Origin: Nemania diffusa
Taxonomy: Eukaryota > Ascomycota > Sordariomycetes > Xylariales > Xylariaceae
NCBI GenBank assembly: GCA_038501195.1
Contig: JBBPUQ010000004.1
Location: forward strand, 3,410,001 to 3,474,000
Direction: 5' to 3'
DNA: 64,000 nt
In this document: piece by piece, positions 1 to 12,599 of the stretch
Layout: the number at the start of each line of letters is the position of its first letter
Numbering within the stretch: the first letter of the stretch is position 1
The notes under the pieces: generated by a model
Told to the model about the DNA's origin: nothing
Databases searched by the model: none
Seen by the model: the letters and a program-made list of their open reading frames with translations, nothing else
Made by a program: the position numbers and the translations under genes

Positions 1-135
1 GATTTTGTTTTTAGTTATAATAATATTTTTTATATTAATAATATAGCTAAAAAATTTTACTTTTTATATTATTTATTTATATTTTTAAAATATAATAGCA
101 AAGTTATATTTAATTAATTATTAAAGTACTTTTTT

Positions 136-443
136 TATTAAACTAATGACCTAACAGGACTTATATATATATATTAGGTGCATACAACTAGGACTTAAAC
201 CAGGATTTTTATTAAGTAACCAAATAGATAAAAAATACAAAGACCCACTAAGATCTACAGAATCTATAAGTTTTATATATATATATATGTAAATAACTTA
301 TATATAACCTTTTTAATTATACTTTTTTTTATAAAATATATATACAAATCAATATAAAACTTTAAAACTTAAAAACAAACTTTAAACTTTATAAATTATT
401 CCAAATCTTTTTATGTATATATATATAAAAAGTTTTATTAATA
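136..443 (+). repeat. 5' LTR of the RIP-dead retrotransposon
   Basis: 308 bp, pairing base for base with 5738-6045. Shared anchors include ATTAAGTAACCAAATA at 211-226 and the A/T-rich stretch ending in TTAATA. This copy has lost more C and G than the 3' copy in its second half, for example around 265-290, so it has taken more hits there. Confidence 0.85.
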
Positions 444-3400
444 CTAATTAGTGATTACAAAACACGATTACAAATTAGCAAAATAAAAAAGCAAAGTTTA
501 GCTATAAAGTAGCTTTTATATTAAATCTTTTATTTTTTATACGAAAAGTAGACTATTATTTATATCGATTAGCAAAAAAAAAGTTGAATTAACTATCAAA
601 CAAAAAAACCTAACTATTACAAAGTTAAAAACCTTTTTTACGCAATATTTAGTTATTTTTATACAAAAATTAATAAAACTGTAAACCATTTTATATATTT
701 AACTTTTTAACTATTTTACTTACTTACTTACTTTTTTACCCTTATATATACCCTTTTTTACAACTATATTAAAACTTGCAATAAAATTAGTTATAGCAGC
801 TGCAGCTGCAGCAGCTAAAACTAACCACTTTGAATCTTCAAACAAAAAACTACATTTACTTTCGTATAAAAATATAGCTAGAAAAAGCAGCATCGACGTT
901 TTTAAATAAAAAAGCGAGACTAATTTTAAATATTAAAATACTACTATTAACTTAAACGACTTAATTATTTTAGCACAAATATTTATATATTTTATACAAT
1001 ATTTGAAAAAGTATATACAACTAAAAATTAAAAACAAACAGTTTGTATAAATGTTTGTAATAAACTTCGAAAGTTAAACAAAACTTATATTTATAAATAT
1101 TAGTTGTACGTTCAAACATATATTTATTATAATAGCTGCAAGCAATAAAAAAATCAAAATATATAAAAATATATGCAACAACAAGTTTATATATATATTT
1201 AAAAAATTCAGCAATAATAACAACGATAAAAAATCAGATAATAATATATTTGTACAAATAGTTTTAGTATTTATATTAGCAAACATACTAAAACTTTCAG
1301 TTATATAAACAAATTATTTAATATTATAACTAGTTGTACTAAAATTAATAATATTAATATATACTTTAATACTTAGTACAAATAATTAAATATTTAGTTT
1401 TTTTGTACAAATAAAAACTTAAAAACTTATATTTATTTTTAAAATTTTTACTATATATTTTATACTTTTACTTATATATAAAAATCGATTGTATAAATTT
1501 TCTTTTATTTGGATTATTTATAATAGTTTAATTAAAATAGCTTAATTTATTATATTTATTAAAATATAGCGATTTAATTAAAACTATAGCAGTAAGCTAT
1601 ACAATATATTGTATAACAAAGCTTAAATTTTTATTTTGATATATTGTTAACTTAAAATTATTAAAAAACAGTATTATGTAGTATTTTTTTTTGTATTAAA
1701 AAAAAAAGCCAAATAATATTATTTTAACTATATTAATTCAACATATAAATAAAACAAAATTTATATAATGTTTAATAATTATTTTAATATAACAGTTAAC
1801 TATAGTTAATATTAAACTAACTAAACTATTATTACTTTTATATAAATAAAACAAAACAATTTAACAAAAACAATATTTAAAGTATTAAAAACTATAATCA
1901 ACAAACTTTAACTTATGTAATATATTTTAAAACTTAGCTACTATAAAAAAATACTACTTTATATAACAGTTATATAAATATGTTTTAGTATATTTAAGCT
2001 TAAATTTGTTTTAATTAGTTAAAAATTTATATATAAAGCTTTGTTTTTTAATTTATAAGCAGTACTATAAATTTTTTTCAATTAAAAAATAAACTACTAT
2101 TGTATAATAAATATTTACTTTATTAACAAACGGTATAATACTAAATACTTAAAACGATTATATAGTTATAGCTTTAAAAAAAACTTTCGCTAAAAATTAC
2201 AGCAATTATATAATAAAAATAATAAAAATAACAAAAAGTACTTTATTTGCAAAAAGTTTAATTATTAGTTCACTAATTACAGCTAATAAAAAAAATCGAA
2301 AGCAAAAAAGTAATATTTTACTATATATAATATTCTAAAGCAAAAAACCTTATTATATAAAAAGTATAATATATTTGTATTAAATTACAAAAATAATAAA
2401 AACTTTTTATACAACAATAAATTTAATAACAACTTAAACTTTAAAACTAAAAATAAAACAGTTTAATTTTTAATAAATTTAATATATTTTTATTGTATAA
2501 CAAAAAAAAATATATATATTTAAAACTAAATGTTAACATTAAATAATTTTTACTTAAACAGTTAATACAGTATAAAATACTAAAATATTTTATAAAATAT
2601 TAGTATAACTAAAGTTTTAACTACTAAAAAAACCCAAGCTAAAGTTTTTGTATAAAAAAACTTTTTTATATAAATAAATTAAACTTTAAACAATATAACA
2701 ATTTGATTTAGTAGTATTAAAAGCTTTAAAACTATAAGTATTATAACAATTTTAATATTGATTAAACTGATCAAATTTTACATTTTAAATATATTAACTT
2801 TGTTTTTACTGTTGCTATAAAACATAAATCAACTATATACTTATTTTAATAATATATAAAACATAATTATACAACAAAATAGTACAACAGTACTAATTAT
2901 ACAAAAATAAAAACATTTATTTTTTAACGTTAGCTAATCAAAAGCTACAAGTTATTTTATAAAATAAAAGCTTTAAAAGTTATATCGTTGATTTGGACAT
3001 TTTTGTATAAAAAGACTTATAAAGTTATTACAAAAAACTAAACATAATAACATTAATATTTTAATACTTCGAAAAATCAAAAAGTTTTGCTATTATTATC
3101 AATTGTATAATTAAGCTTTAAAAAAATTTAAGTTTTTGCTAAAAAATAAATGCAATTTTAACTACAAAATTGTTATTAATATTATATAAATTAATAAACA
3201 ACTGATTTTATATATAATTAATACAAATATTTTGTTTTAAACAACTAAATTTTTAAAATTTTTAAATATATATAATATTTAAAATATATTATATTAATGT
3301 TAAATTTTGGTATACTAAAAACTATTTAATTATATTGTATACAACTTTAGTATAAATTTTTCGTCTGAAAAATTTTGTAATAATATACAACTAGTTAAAA

Positions 3401-5737
3401 CTTTGTATAAAAAAATATTTATTAAAGCATACTAAACTGTTAAAAAAGTTAAACAAATATATATACCACTTTGTTATATGTTCGATATTTTATACAAAAA
3501 AATCGGTTATTATACAAACAAAAAAACAGTATTACAAATAGCTATAAAAGTTTTAAATAATACAGCTAAATCGAACAGTTTTATATTTATTTTACTAGTT
3601 TTTAAAGCTTATTTTAAAATCAACAGCAACTTATTTTTTTCGCTAAAAATTACTTAAAAAGCAAAAGCTATATAAAAAGCTATAAAAATATTAAAAAATA
3701 TTTATATAAAAGTTAATATTAACTAAGCTATATAAACTAAAAACAGACTAATATTATTGTACAAAGTACTTTTTTTACTTTTTTAAAATGAAGTTATAAT
3801 ATAAAAAAAGCGCAAAAGCTAAACAAAACTATACAAAATTTCTGCGATCGAAAATTGTAACATTATAGTCGATATAACAAACAAATTAACTAAGTTCTGT
3901 TGTATATAAGTCAAACTATATTACTAATAAAAAGTTATACTTAATTTATTATATAAAAAAAATAACTTTTTGTATAACTTTTTTTAAACTGTTAAACAGC
4001 TGTAATTTTAATGCAAAAGCAAACTAAAAAAGTCATTTATACCTATTAGCAACTAGTACTTTATACCGAAAAAAGTCAACAATTATACTTTAGCTATACA
4101 ACTAAAATAAAATAGTATAATTACTACACTTAGCACACTTTTTAAACAATTAAACGTAGCTAAAATAAATATATTAGCAACTTAAAATATATTTTAGTTT
4201 ATATAATATAACTTAAACTAATATAATTAAATAAAAATTTTTTAAACTAAATTTATATAAAAAATTAAAAATAAAACAACCAAATTATACAAAAAGTTTA
4301 AATTAATTATATAAAGTTATAAAAACAACAACAAAGTTTAAATTTTTATATAAATATTAACAATTTAGCATATAAGTTAATAGTTTATTATAGCTTTAGA
4401 ACTATCGCTAATTTAAAACTACAATATATATATAAAACTATAAAATATTTTTTAAACATATATATAGTTATATAATAAATTAAATCAAAAGATTTATATT
4501 TACTTATTAAAAAAACTAAAAAACAAGTATTTAGTAAACACTATATTTTAAATTATATAACTATTATATAAATTAGCTAAATTAAAACTATATTAATATA
4601 AAACTTATTACAAATATTATTGCTAAAAATTAAGCATAAAAATATTTATATATAACTTATATTTGCTATATATTAAAAAAAAACCTGATAAATTTACAAT
4701 TACAAAACTTTAAACAAACGATATATTTAATATTGTATTTAAAAAATTTTTATATAAAAAAAAAACTAAGCTATTATTTTATATAAAACTGAAAGCAAAA
4801 TTAACGCTTAAACATTTTATTAAATTTAACAAAAGCAAAATTTAAATAAACAAATAAAATTTTATTTTTATTTAATAAAAACAAGCTAAACAATTATATA
4901 CTATTAACTTTTATACAAAAAATTATTTTTAGTAATATATTACTTAATAAGCTTAAAAAATATATATCGCGTTAATATATTAACTAAAAACATTATATAA
5001 TTTGTTAATTGCTATATAAGTTTAAAAACTGTTAAAAAATAACGTTAAAACATTAAACATATAAATATAGTAGCAAATCGATAACATACAGCAAAAACTA
5101 TGCTATATATTTTTAAATTTTAGTTATACAAAAATTTTTATTTTTACTAATAAAGCGTTTACAAATAACAAAAATTTAAATTTTTAAATCAAATTTATAA
5201 TCGTATTAGCTAACAAAAGCTATATAAAAAACATTTTTACAATTAAAAGTAATATTGTTTACTAAAATTTAATCAAATACAAACAAGTTATATATAGCAT
5301 ACTAACAAATAAATTATATAGCATAGTTAATAAATTCAATTACACTATTATACTTAATACAACTTTTTAAAAAATCATTTATATAATAAAATTACTAATT
5401 ATACTATTAGTTATATGTACTAATTTTAAATTTTTGTACAAATATTTAATTAAATTAAAAACTACACAAAAAAAGCGACTTATAATTAACATTATATTAT
5501 TTTAAAAAATATACAAAAATTGTAAAATTATAAAAATATATTAAATCAATAGTAAAAACAACTTAGCAAATGTTTATATAAAAAAAGCACTTAATTAAGC
5601 ATTAAAAAAACTAGTTAGTACAAATAAACTAGTTATATAAATAAAAGCATATATAAATCAATTAAACAGCAAAAAAAATAACAAAAGATTAATTAATATT
5701 AAAACTAGAGTTACTATATAAAAAAAAAAATCTCTAG
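444..5737 (+). mobile_element. Internal region of the retrotransposon, no surviving ORF
   Basis: This holds what should have been gag-pol. Stop codons occur every few codons in all frames and no reverse transcriptase, integrase or protease motif survives. An A-run at 5717-5730, just before the 3' LTR, sits where the polypurine tract should be. A primer-binding site just after 443 cannot be matched to a tRNA end because of the mutations. No separate gene is seen inside. Confidence 0.6.
795..816. repeat. GC-rich AGC/GCT microsatellite in AT block
   Basis: A short, almost palindromic run built from GCAGCT and GCTGCA units, sitting in DNA otherwise more than 80% A+T. Its cytosines all follow G or A, matching the cytosine-survival pattern seen across the block. 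Confidence 0.6.
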
Positions 5738-6045
5738 TGTTAAACCAATAATTTAACAGAACTTATATATATGCACTAAGTATATATAACTAAAACTTAA
5801 ACTAGAACTTTTATTAAGTAACCAAATAAATAAAAAATACAAGAACCTACTAGGATCTATAGAACCCACAGGTCCTACACACACATACATATAAATAACC
5901 TGTGTACAACCCTTTTAGTTATATTTTCTTTTATAAAATACATATACAAATTAATATAGAACTTTAAAACCTAAAAATAAACCCCAAACTCTACAAATTA
6001 CTCTAAATCTTTTTATATACATATATACAAAAAGTTCCACTAATA
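5738..6045 (+). repeat. 3' LTR of the RIP-dead retrotransposon
   Basis: 308 bp, starting with TG and followed by TTTTT. It is the less mutated LTR: stretches such as ACCCACAGGTCCTACACACA (5873-5892) keep CpA and CpC that are lost in the 5' LTR. It gives the best available template for finding relatives of this element elsewhere in the genome. Confidence 0.85.
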
Positions 6046-9000
6046 TTTTTTATAATATAATTATATTTTTTAAAAGTGTTTATATAAATTAAAAAATTGT
6101 TAAAATATATTAATAGTTTAATGTTAATAAAATTTTAAAAAATATTATTTATTATTAACTAGAAAATAATAAATATATTAATAAGCTTTATTAATATAAT
6201 AATATATTTAAAAAGTTTATATTTGTAATAAAAAGCAGTTTTTTATTTATAATTTTTTTTAATATATATTAAATAAAATTTAAATTTTAAATCAATTTTA
6301 ATAAACTATTTAATTGTTTAAAATTAAATTTATAGTTTATTAATTAAAAAAATAAAATATTTTATTAATATTATTATTTTGTTAAATTTTTTATAATTAA
6401 TTATAAAATGTAAAAAGTTATTTAGATTTTTTTTTTTTATAAATATAAAAAAAGTTTTATAAAATAAAATAAATTTGCAGATTTAGCTACTATTTAATAT
6501 TTTATTAAGCTATAGTTTAAAAATATTAAATTTTTTTATATTTATAGTATATAAAAGTTTTTATAGTAGCAATTTTTTTTTATAAAAATTTATTCTGTAA
6601 TTTTATAGTTAATAGTTTAGAAGTTTTATTGCTGCTTTTTTATTTATAATAAATAAATATTTATAAAATTTTACTAGTATATTTTTTAAAGTAGCTTAAA
6701 TAACAGTTTATATTAACGCAATATTTAGCTTTTTTTTTGTTTGATTTAGTATTATTAAACTAATATAGTTTTTTTAGCAATAATAAAAAGTAAACTATAT
6801 ATTGCTTTTATTAAAAAAATAAACTAAAAAGTATTGTTTTATTTATTATTGCAAAAAAATAACGTTATATTAAATATTTAATATTAAAAGTTCAAAGTTA
6901 AACTATATAAAATAGTTGTTTTAATATTATAGTATTAAATTATTTATATAATATTTTTTACTTTTTTTTATAATAATAGTATTAAAAGTAGTTATTAGTT
7001 TTAAAGTTTTATATTTAATTATTAAAAGCTTTTATTTTTAAGCTTAAATAAAAAAAAATATTAAAACTAAATTACTAATATTTAATAAAACTTATACTAT
7101 ATGTTTTTTTTTATTATATATAAAAGTTATAAATATAATAAATTAATAGCTAGTTTTAAGTTATTTATTAATTTATTTATTATTATTTATATTAATATTG
7201 TAATTTTTTTTAAAAGTAATAATTATAATTGCTTTATTTTAGTTTAGCTGTAAGTTTTTATAAAATGTAATATAAAAGCTATTTAAAAATTTAAATCGAA
7301 ATTGTTTTTTATTTTTATAAAATTAAATAATATTTAGTTTAAAATAACAGTATTTATTTTTATTTTTTTTAAAATAATAAATAATAACTTTTTGTTACTT
7401 TTTTATTTAATAGCAGAAATTTTTTTTAATACTAAAAAAATAGTTTATTTATTTATGTTTTTTTAAATAAAATAAACTAAAGTTTAATAGTTGTTATATT
7501 TATAGCACTAATATATTTTATTGTTTTTTTTAAATTAGTTTATAATAGTTTATATAATATTAATTAAAATGTTTTTATTAAATGTTTAATATTTAAGTTT
7601 TAAATTAGTTTTAGTTGTTTTTTTAAAGTTTTTAACAATGGATTTTTTACTAATGTTTTTTTTTAAAAATTAATTTTAATTGCTAAAATTAAAGCAATTT
7701 TTATATTTATTATTAGTTTAATTTAATTTTAAACATTTTTATATTAAAATAAACTTTTTTTTTAATAAAATATTAAAGTTAATTAATATGTTTTTATAAA
7801 TTTAGCTAATTTTTTAAATAGCTTTAAAAAAATTATTGTCATTTTTAAAAAAGCTGCTTTTTTTACTATAAACTAATTTAATAATTTTATTAAAAAAAGT
7901 TTTAATTATATAAATTTAAAATATTATTTTAAACTATTTAACAATTTTATTAAAGTTTAGTAATTTTATAAAATATTATGTTATATTACTTTAATATTTT
8001 AATTTATATATTTTTTTAAAATTTTAATATTTTTTAAAAAAGTTTTAAAAATGATTTTTTAAAATAGTTTTATAAACTAGTTATTAGTTTTTAAAACTTA
8101 GTTAATATAACTAAATAACTTTTTATTAATATTATATTTAAGCTTTATTAATTAATAAAAAGCTAATTTAATTGATTTATATATAATTATTTGAAAAAAC
8201 TTTAACATAAATTTATATATATATTTATATTTAATTTTACTATAGCTAAAATTTAAAAAAATTTTTACTATTGTAATTAATAAACTTATTTAATTATATA
8301 AAATTAATTGTTGCAGTTATTAAAAAATAAATTAAATGTTTTATTATATATGCTAATTTATTTTTGTTACTTAAAAATAAAAATAAATTATTGTTGCTAT
8401 TTTTATTATTTTTTATAAGCTTTTGTAGCAGTTTTTATAAAAAGCTTTGCAATAATATTAAAAGTTTATATTTATTATTAAATTTATTAAAATCAAAGTT
8501 TTTTAATTTGTTAATACTAGTTAATATAATTAGTTAAATTTAAATAGTTTAATATTAAATAGTTATTACTTTTAAAATGTTATATATTTAAATTGTTTAA
8601 AAGTATTTTTTAGTTAGTTGTTTTTATAAACAAGCTTTATTATTAAAATATTTTATAGCAAGTTTAAACAAAGTTTTATTTATAAAAAGTTAATTAACAA
8701 AAGTTAAAAACTATATTATAAATTTAATTATTACGCTTTTTTTCTAAAAATTGTTAATAATAAAGTTTATGTTTATTTTTTAATTATTTTATAATTACTT
8801 TTATATTTTTTTAATAATTGCTTTTATATATAATTAAAAGTTAATAATTTGTATAAAATTAATAGTTTTATTATAAAAGTTTTATAATTATTTTTTTATA
8901 GTTTAAATTTATATATTAAAATTTATAACTAATTTAATATAAATTTGTTTTTATTTTTATATTTTAAAATAAAATATATAAAAAGCTTTATAGTAAATTT

Positions 9001-11440
9001 TTGTTATATTTTGAAATTTTTTAATAATTTTATTATATATTAACAAATTATTTGTTAATTGTATAATAACTGTTTAAACTTTTTATATAAATATTAAACT
9101 TGCGTTTTATATTTAAATTTAAAGCTATAAAACTTGTACTTTTTAAACTTTTATATTAGCTTAATATATTATTGCTATAATATTATATATATAATATATA
9201 AAAATATAAAGTTTTTAAATAAATTAATTTCGATTAGTTTATATTTTAGTTATATTATAAGCTAAAGTTTAAATAAATTTATATATATTTTATATTTATT
9301 AATGCAGTTTAATTATTTATATAAAAAAGTTTTAAACTATAATATTTATTATTTAAATGTTTTTATTTTTATAAATAACAATATATTAAAAGTTAAAAAA
9401 TTAATATAATATTAAAATATTATTAAATTAAAAAATTGCTTTAATAGTTAGTTTTAAAGTTGTTATAATTAATTTAATAAAAAATTGTTTATATAGTAAT
9501 ATTTATTAAAAGTGTAAACAATTTTAAAAAGTTATTAATAAAAATCGAACTATTTGTAAATTTTATAAATAATTAATAAAAAATAAAACAGTTTTAATTA
9601 AAAATAAAATAAATGTTAAAAAAATACTAAGTATAAAAACAAATAATAGTACTTTAATATATATAAAAGTAGAAAAAATTGCTTTTTGTATTAATGTTTA
9701 AAAAAAAAATAAATATATAAATAAAAAAGTATATATTTATGTAAAATTTATATATAAAATAAGTAATTTTTAAAATAGAGCTAAAAGTAAATTATATATT
9801 AATTCAAAAGCTTTTTTAAAAGTGAAGTTTTTTTTTTTAAAACTAAATTGTTTAGTTTTTTTTAAAAATAAAGATTTTTTGTTTTTTAATTTGTTAAAAT
9901 TTTTTAAACTTTTTAATTTAACAAAAAATAAAAAAAAAAGTTTTTTTTTTTTTAATTTGTTAAAATTTTTTTTAAATTTACTGTTTTTAAAATTTTTTAA
10001 GTTTTGTAAAATTAAAGTAAAAATATTTATAACAAGCTTAATTATTAAATTAACATATAAATATAAAGTAGTATTACTATTAACAACAAATATAATTGTT
10101 ACAAAAAATTAGTTATTAATAAAGTTATTAGCAATAAGTGTAAATGTTATAAGTTTAAAAAATATAAAGTTTTATAAAAAAAAAAGTTAAGTTAAATTTA
10201 AAAAAAAAAAAGATAGTGTTATTAGTAGTTTTTAATGTATAAAAGTTTTTTTAAATAAAAAATAATTTATTTATAACAAAAACTAAATTTATAAAGCTTA
10301 AAATAAAATTTATATTTAATTAATAAATTATTTTAGTTTTATAAAGTTTATGATTTTTTTTTTTTTTTTTAATTTAAAAAAATCAGTTTTTTTTGTATTT
10401 AAAGGTTTTAAGTTATAGTTTATACATTTTAGTACTTTGCTTTCGTTTTTAACAAAAAAGGAACAACTGAATAAAACGAAAAGTTATTTATAATGTTATA
10501 AAAAATTCCCAGCAGAATTTTATAGCTAAAATAGGTAATTTTGCTTTTTTATTTAGGAAAAATGGATCAGCTAGTTGTCGAAAAATTTCTAGAACAGTTT
10601 TTCATTTTAAATAAGAAATTTTTCTAGCTTATTTAAGTATAGTTCATTTAATTCAGCTTTTATTACATATATATAGCTATAATCAGCTAAACTAGCTATT
10701 TCTATATATAAACTATGTTAATATATATTTATAGTTCATTTTTATTATTTGTAGTGTAAACCGCTTATTGATTGTTTTGATTTATATTTATTTTATATAA
10801 AAACTGAAGCAGTAATTAGAAATTAGCAGCTTTTATTAAACAATATATAAAATTTAATAATTAATTAAAGTTAAATAAATATAGCAGTAGTAGTAGCAGC
10901 TACAATTGTTTACAACTAATATAATAAATAAATAAAGTAGTTACAGTTACAATTAATTATATAGCTATTATAGTAAATAAAATAAATAATTAAGCTATAT
11001 ATATTTTTGTATAAGCTATTTTAGCTACAATTACTTATACTACTGCTTACTTATATTATTATTTATACTACTTATTTGTACTATTATTTATATTATTACT
11101 GCTATAACTTTTATTTATTAATAATATTGCTGCGTTTTATAATCACTATTAATTTTTTATTATTTTTAAATTTATTATATTTTAAGCTATTGATTAGCTA
11201 TTTTTTTAATTGAAAATATTAATTTTAAAATAATTTTGGAACTTTTAATAAATTCTATATTTCTACTTTTAATAAAAGCTTTGTTGCCTGCTATTATATT
11301 TAGTTAATATTATTAGTAAATATATTAACTTTTTTACTAATACTTTTTTAATAAAAAACAGATTAATTTAAAATTAATATAATAAAATTAAAACTTATAA
11401 GATTTATTAGTACAATAAATTAATTAGCTTTAAGCTTAAA
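6046..11440. other. AT-rich block with T/G-rich top strand, no genes
   Basis: Immediately after the 3' LTR the strand bias flips: T and G dominate the top strand, opposite to the A/C-rich element before it. This is best explained as one or more further RIP-dead elements in the opposite orientation. No open frame is believable. The 96-codon frame at 9822-10112 is Phe/Leu/Lys/Asn low complexity starting on GTG. Within the block, 10440-10640 keeps more G and C and has an 11-bp inverted repeat, GAAAAATTTCT (10579-10589) with AGAAATTTTTC (10615-10625), a possible hairpin or terminal-repeat relic. Confidence 0.6.
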
Positions 11441-11456
11441 ACTATTAATACTTTAA

Positions 11457-12590
11457 CTAAATAGTTTTAATATTTTAAACTTATATAAAAAATATTAAAT
11501 AATACTAGTAACAAATAATTATATAATATTAAAAAGTTAATATAATAAAACATATTTATTTTAAATTATTGTTATAAACTAATTAATATATAAGTTATTT
11601 AAACAAATCGATTGTAATAAATTCTAAGTTTTAATTGATTTTAATACTAATAAATCTAATAAAAAAAAAGTTAGCAGCAAAAGTGTATATTTTTTTAAAG
11701 TTAAACAAAATATAACAATTAAATTATATTACTTTTATTAATATATTTAAAGCTAAATTAAATAAAATAATTACGTTTTTAAATATATAAATATAGCTTT
11801 ATTAATTTACTTTTTTAAACATGTTTTAAATATATATTAACTTTTTTTTAGATTTTCTAAACTACTATATATAACAAAGCCTATCCAAAAAAACAGTACC
11901 AATCCAAAAAACAAAATACTAAATAGTAGCATTTAAAAAAACACTGTATAAAAATATTACTTAAAATAATATAAGTTTAAACTTTAATATTTTAAATTGT
12001 TTATTATAACATATTTTTAGCAAAAAAATACTAGATAGTAGCATTTAAAAAAGCACTATATAAAAATATTACTTAAAATAATATAAGTTCAAACTTCAAT
12101 ATTTTAAAAATGTTTAAACTATAGATTTCAACTATGTTGTTAAAATTTATAAAAAATACTATATTGCTATTTAATTAAACGAAATAAATATAAAATATTA
12201 CAACTTATAAAAAAATATTAATATTTTTATTATAAAAGCTAAAATATTTATAATTAATGTTAATATTGCTAATATTGCAAGTAGTATTTTAATTAAACAG
12301 CTTTAATATTTTAAATTTATATAAAAAATATTAAACAATATTAATAGCAAATAATTATATAATAACAAAAACTTAAATAAGTTATTAAAATAAATTAATT
12401 GCAATAACATTTAAATATTTATTAATTTTAATATTAATAAGTTAAACAAAAATAAGTTAGCAATATAAGTATATACTTTTTTAAAATTAAACAAAGTGCA
12501 ACTGTTAAATTGTACTACTTTTAACAGTATATTTAAAGCAATATTAAATAAAATAATCACGTTTTCGAATATATCAATTTTTTTTACTAC
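11457..12590 (+). repeat. Degenerate direct duplication (about 840-bp period) with nested 83-bp repeat
   Basis: Sequence from about 11457 to 11800 recurs in mutated form from about 12299 to 12580. Shared anchors include AATATTTTAAA followed by TTATATAAAAAATATTAAA, and TAAATAAAATAAT followed by ACGTTTT. Between them, an 83-bp unit at 11914-11996 is repeated at 12025-12107, 111 bp downstream, differing almost only by transitions (for example AGTTTAAACTTTAATA against AGTTCAAACTTCAATA). This is a local duplication that RIP then mutated. Confidence 0.65.
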
Positions 12591-12599
12591 TATATATAA

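Larger units (their letters stand above)
136..6045 (+). mobile_element. RIP-inactivated LTR retrotransposon (5.9 kb)
   Basis: Two direct repeats, 136-443 and 5738-6045, align gap-free with a constant offset of 5602. All differences I compared by eye are C/T or G/A transitions, which fits RIP acting on two once-identical LTRs. The better-preserved 3' LTR starts with TG; the matching base pair in the 5' LTR is TA, and both LTRs end in TA, as expected from a mutated TG...CA. Both outer flanks are TTTTT (131-135 and 6046-6050), a possible 5-bp target duplication, though weak evidence in AT-rich DNA. The length suits a Ty1/copia or Ty3/gypsy element, but the interior is too mutated to tell which. 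The top strand is A/C-rich, which hints that plus is the sense strand; this is inference only. Confidence 0.85.

Noticed and set aside
9822..10112. 96-codon plus-strand ORF
   Set aside because: It starts on GTG and is a Phe/Leu/Lys/Asn string made by poly-T and poly-A runs; such frames arise by chance in DNA this AT-rich.
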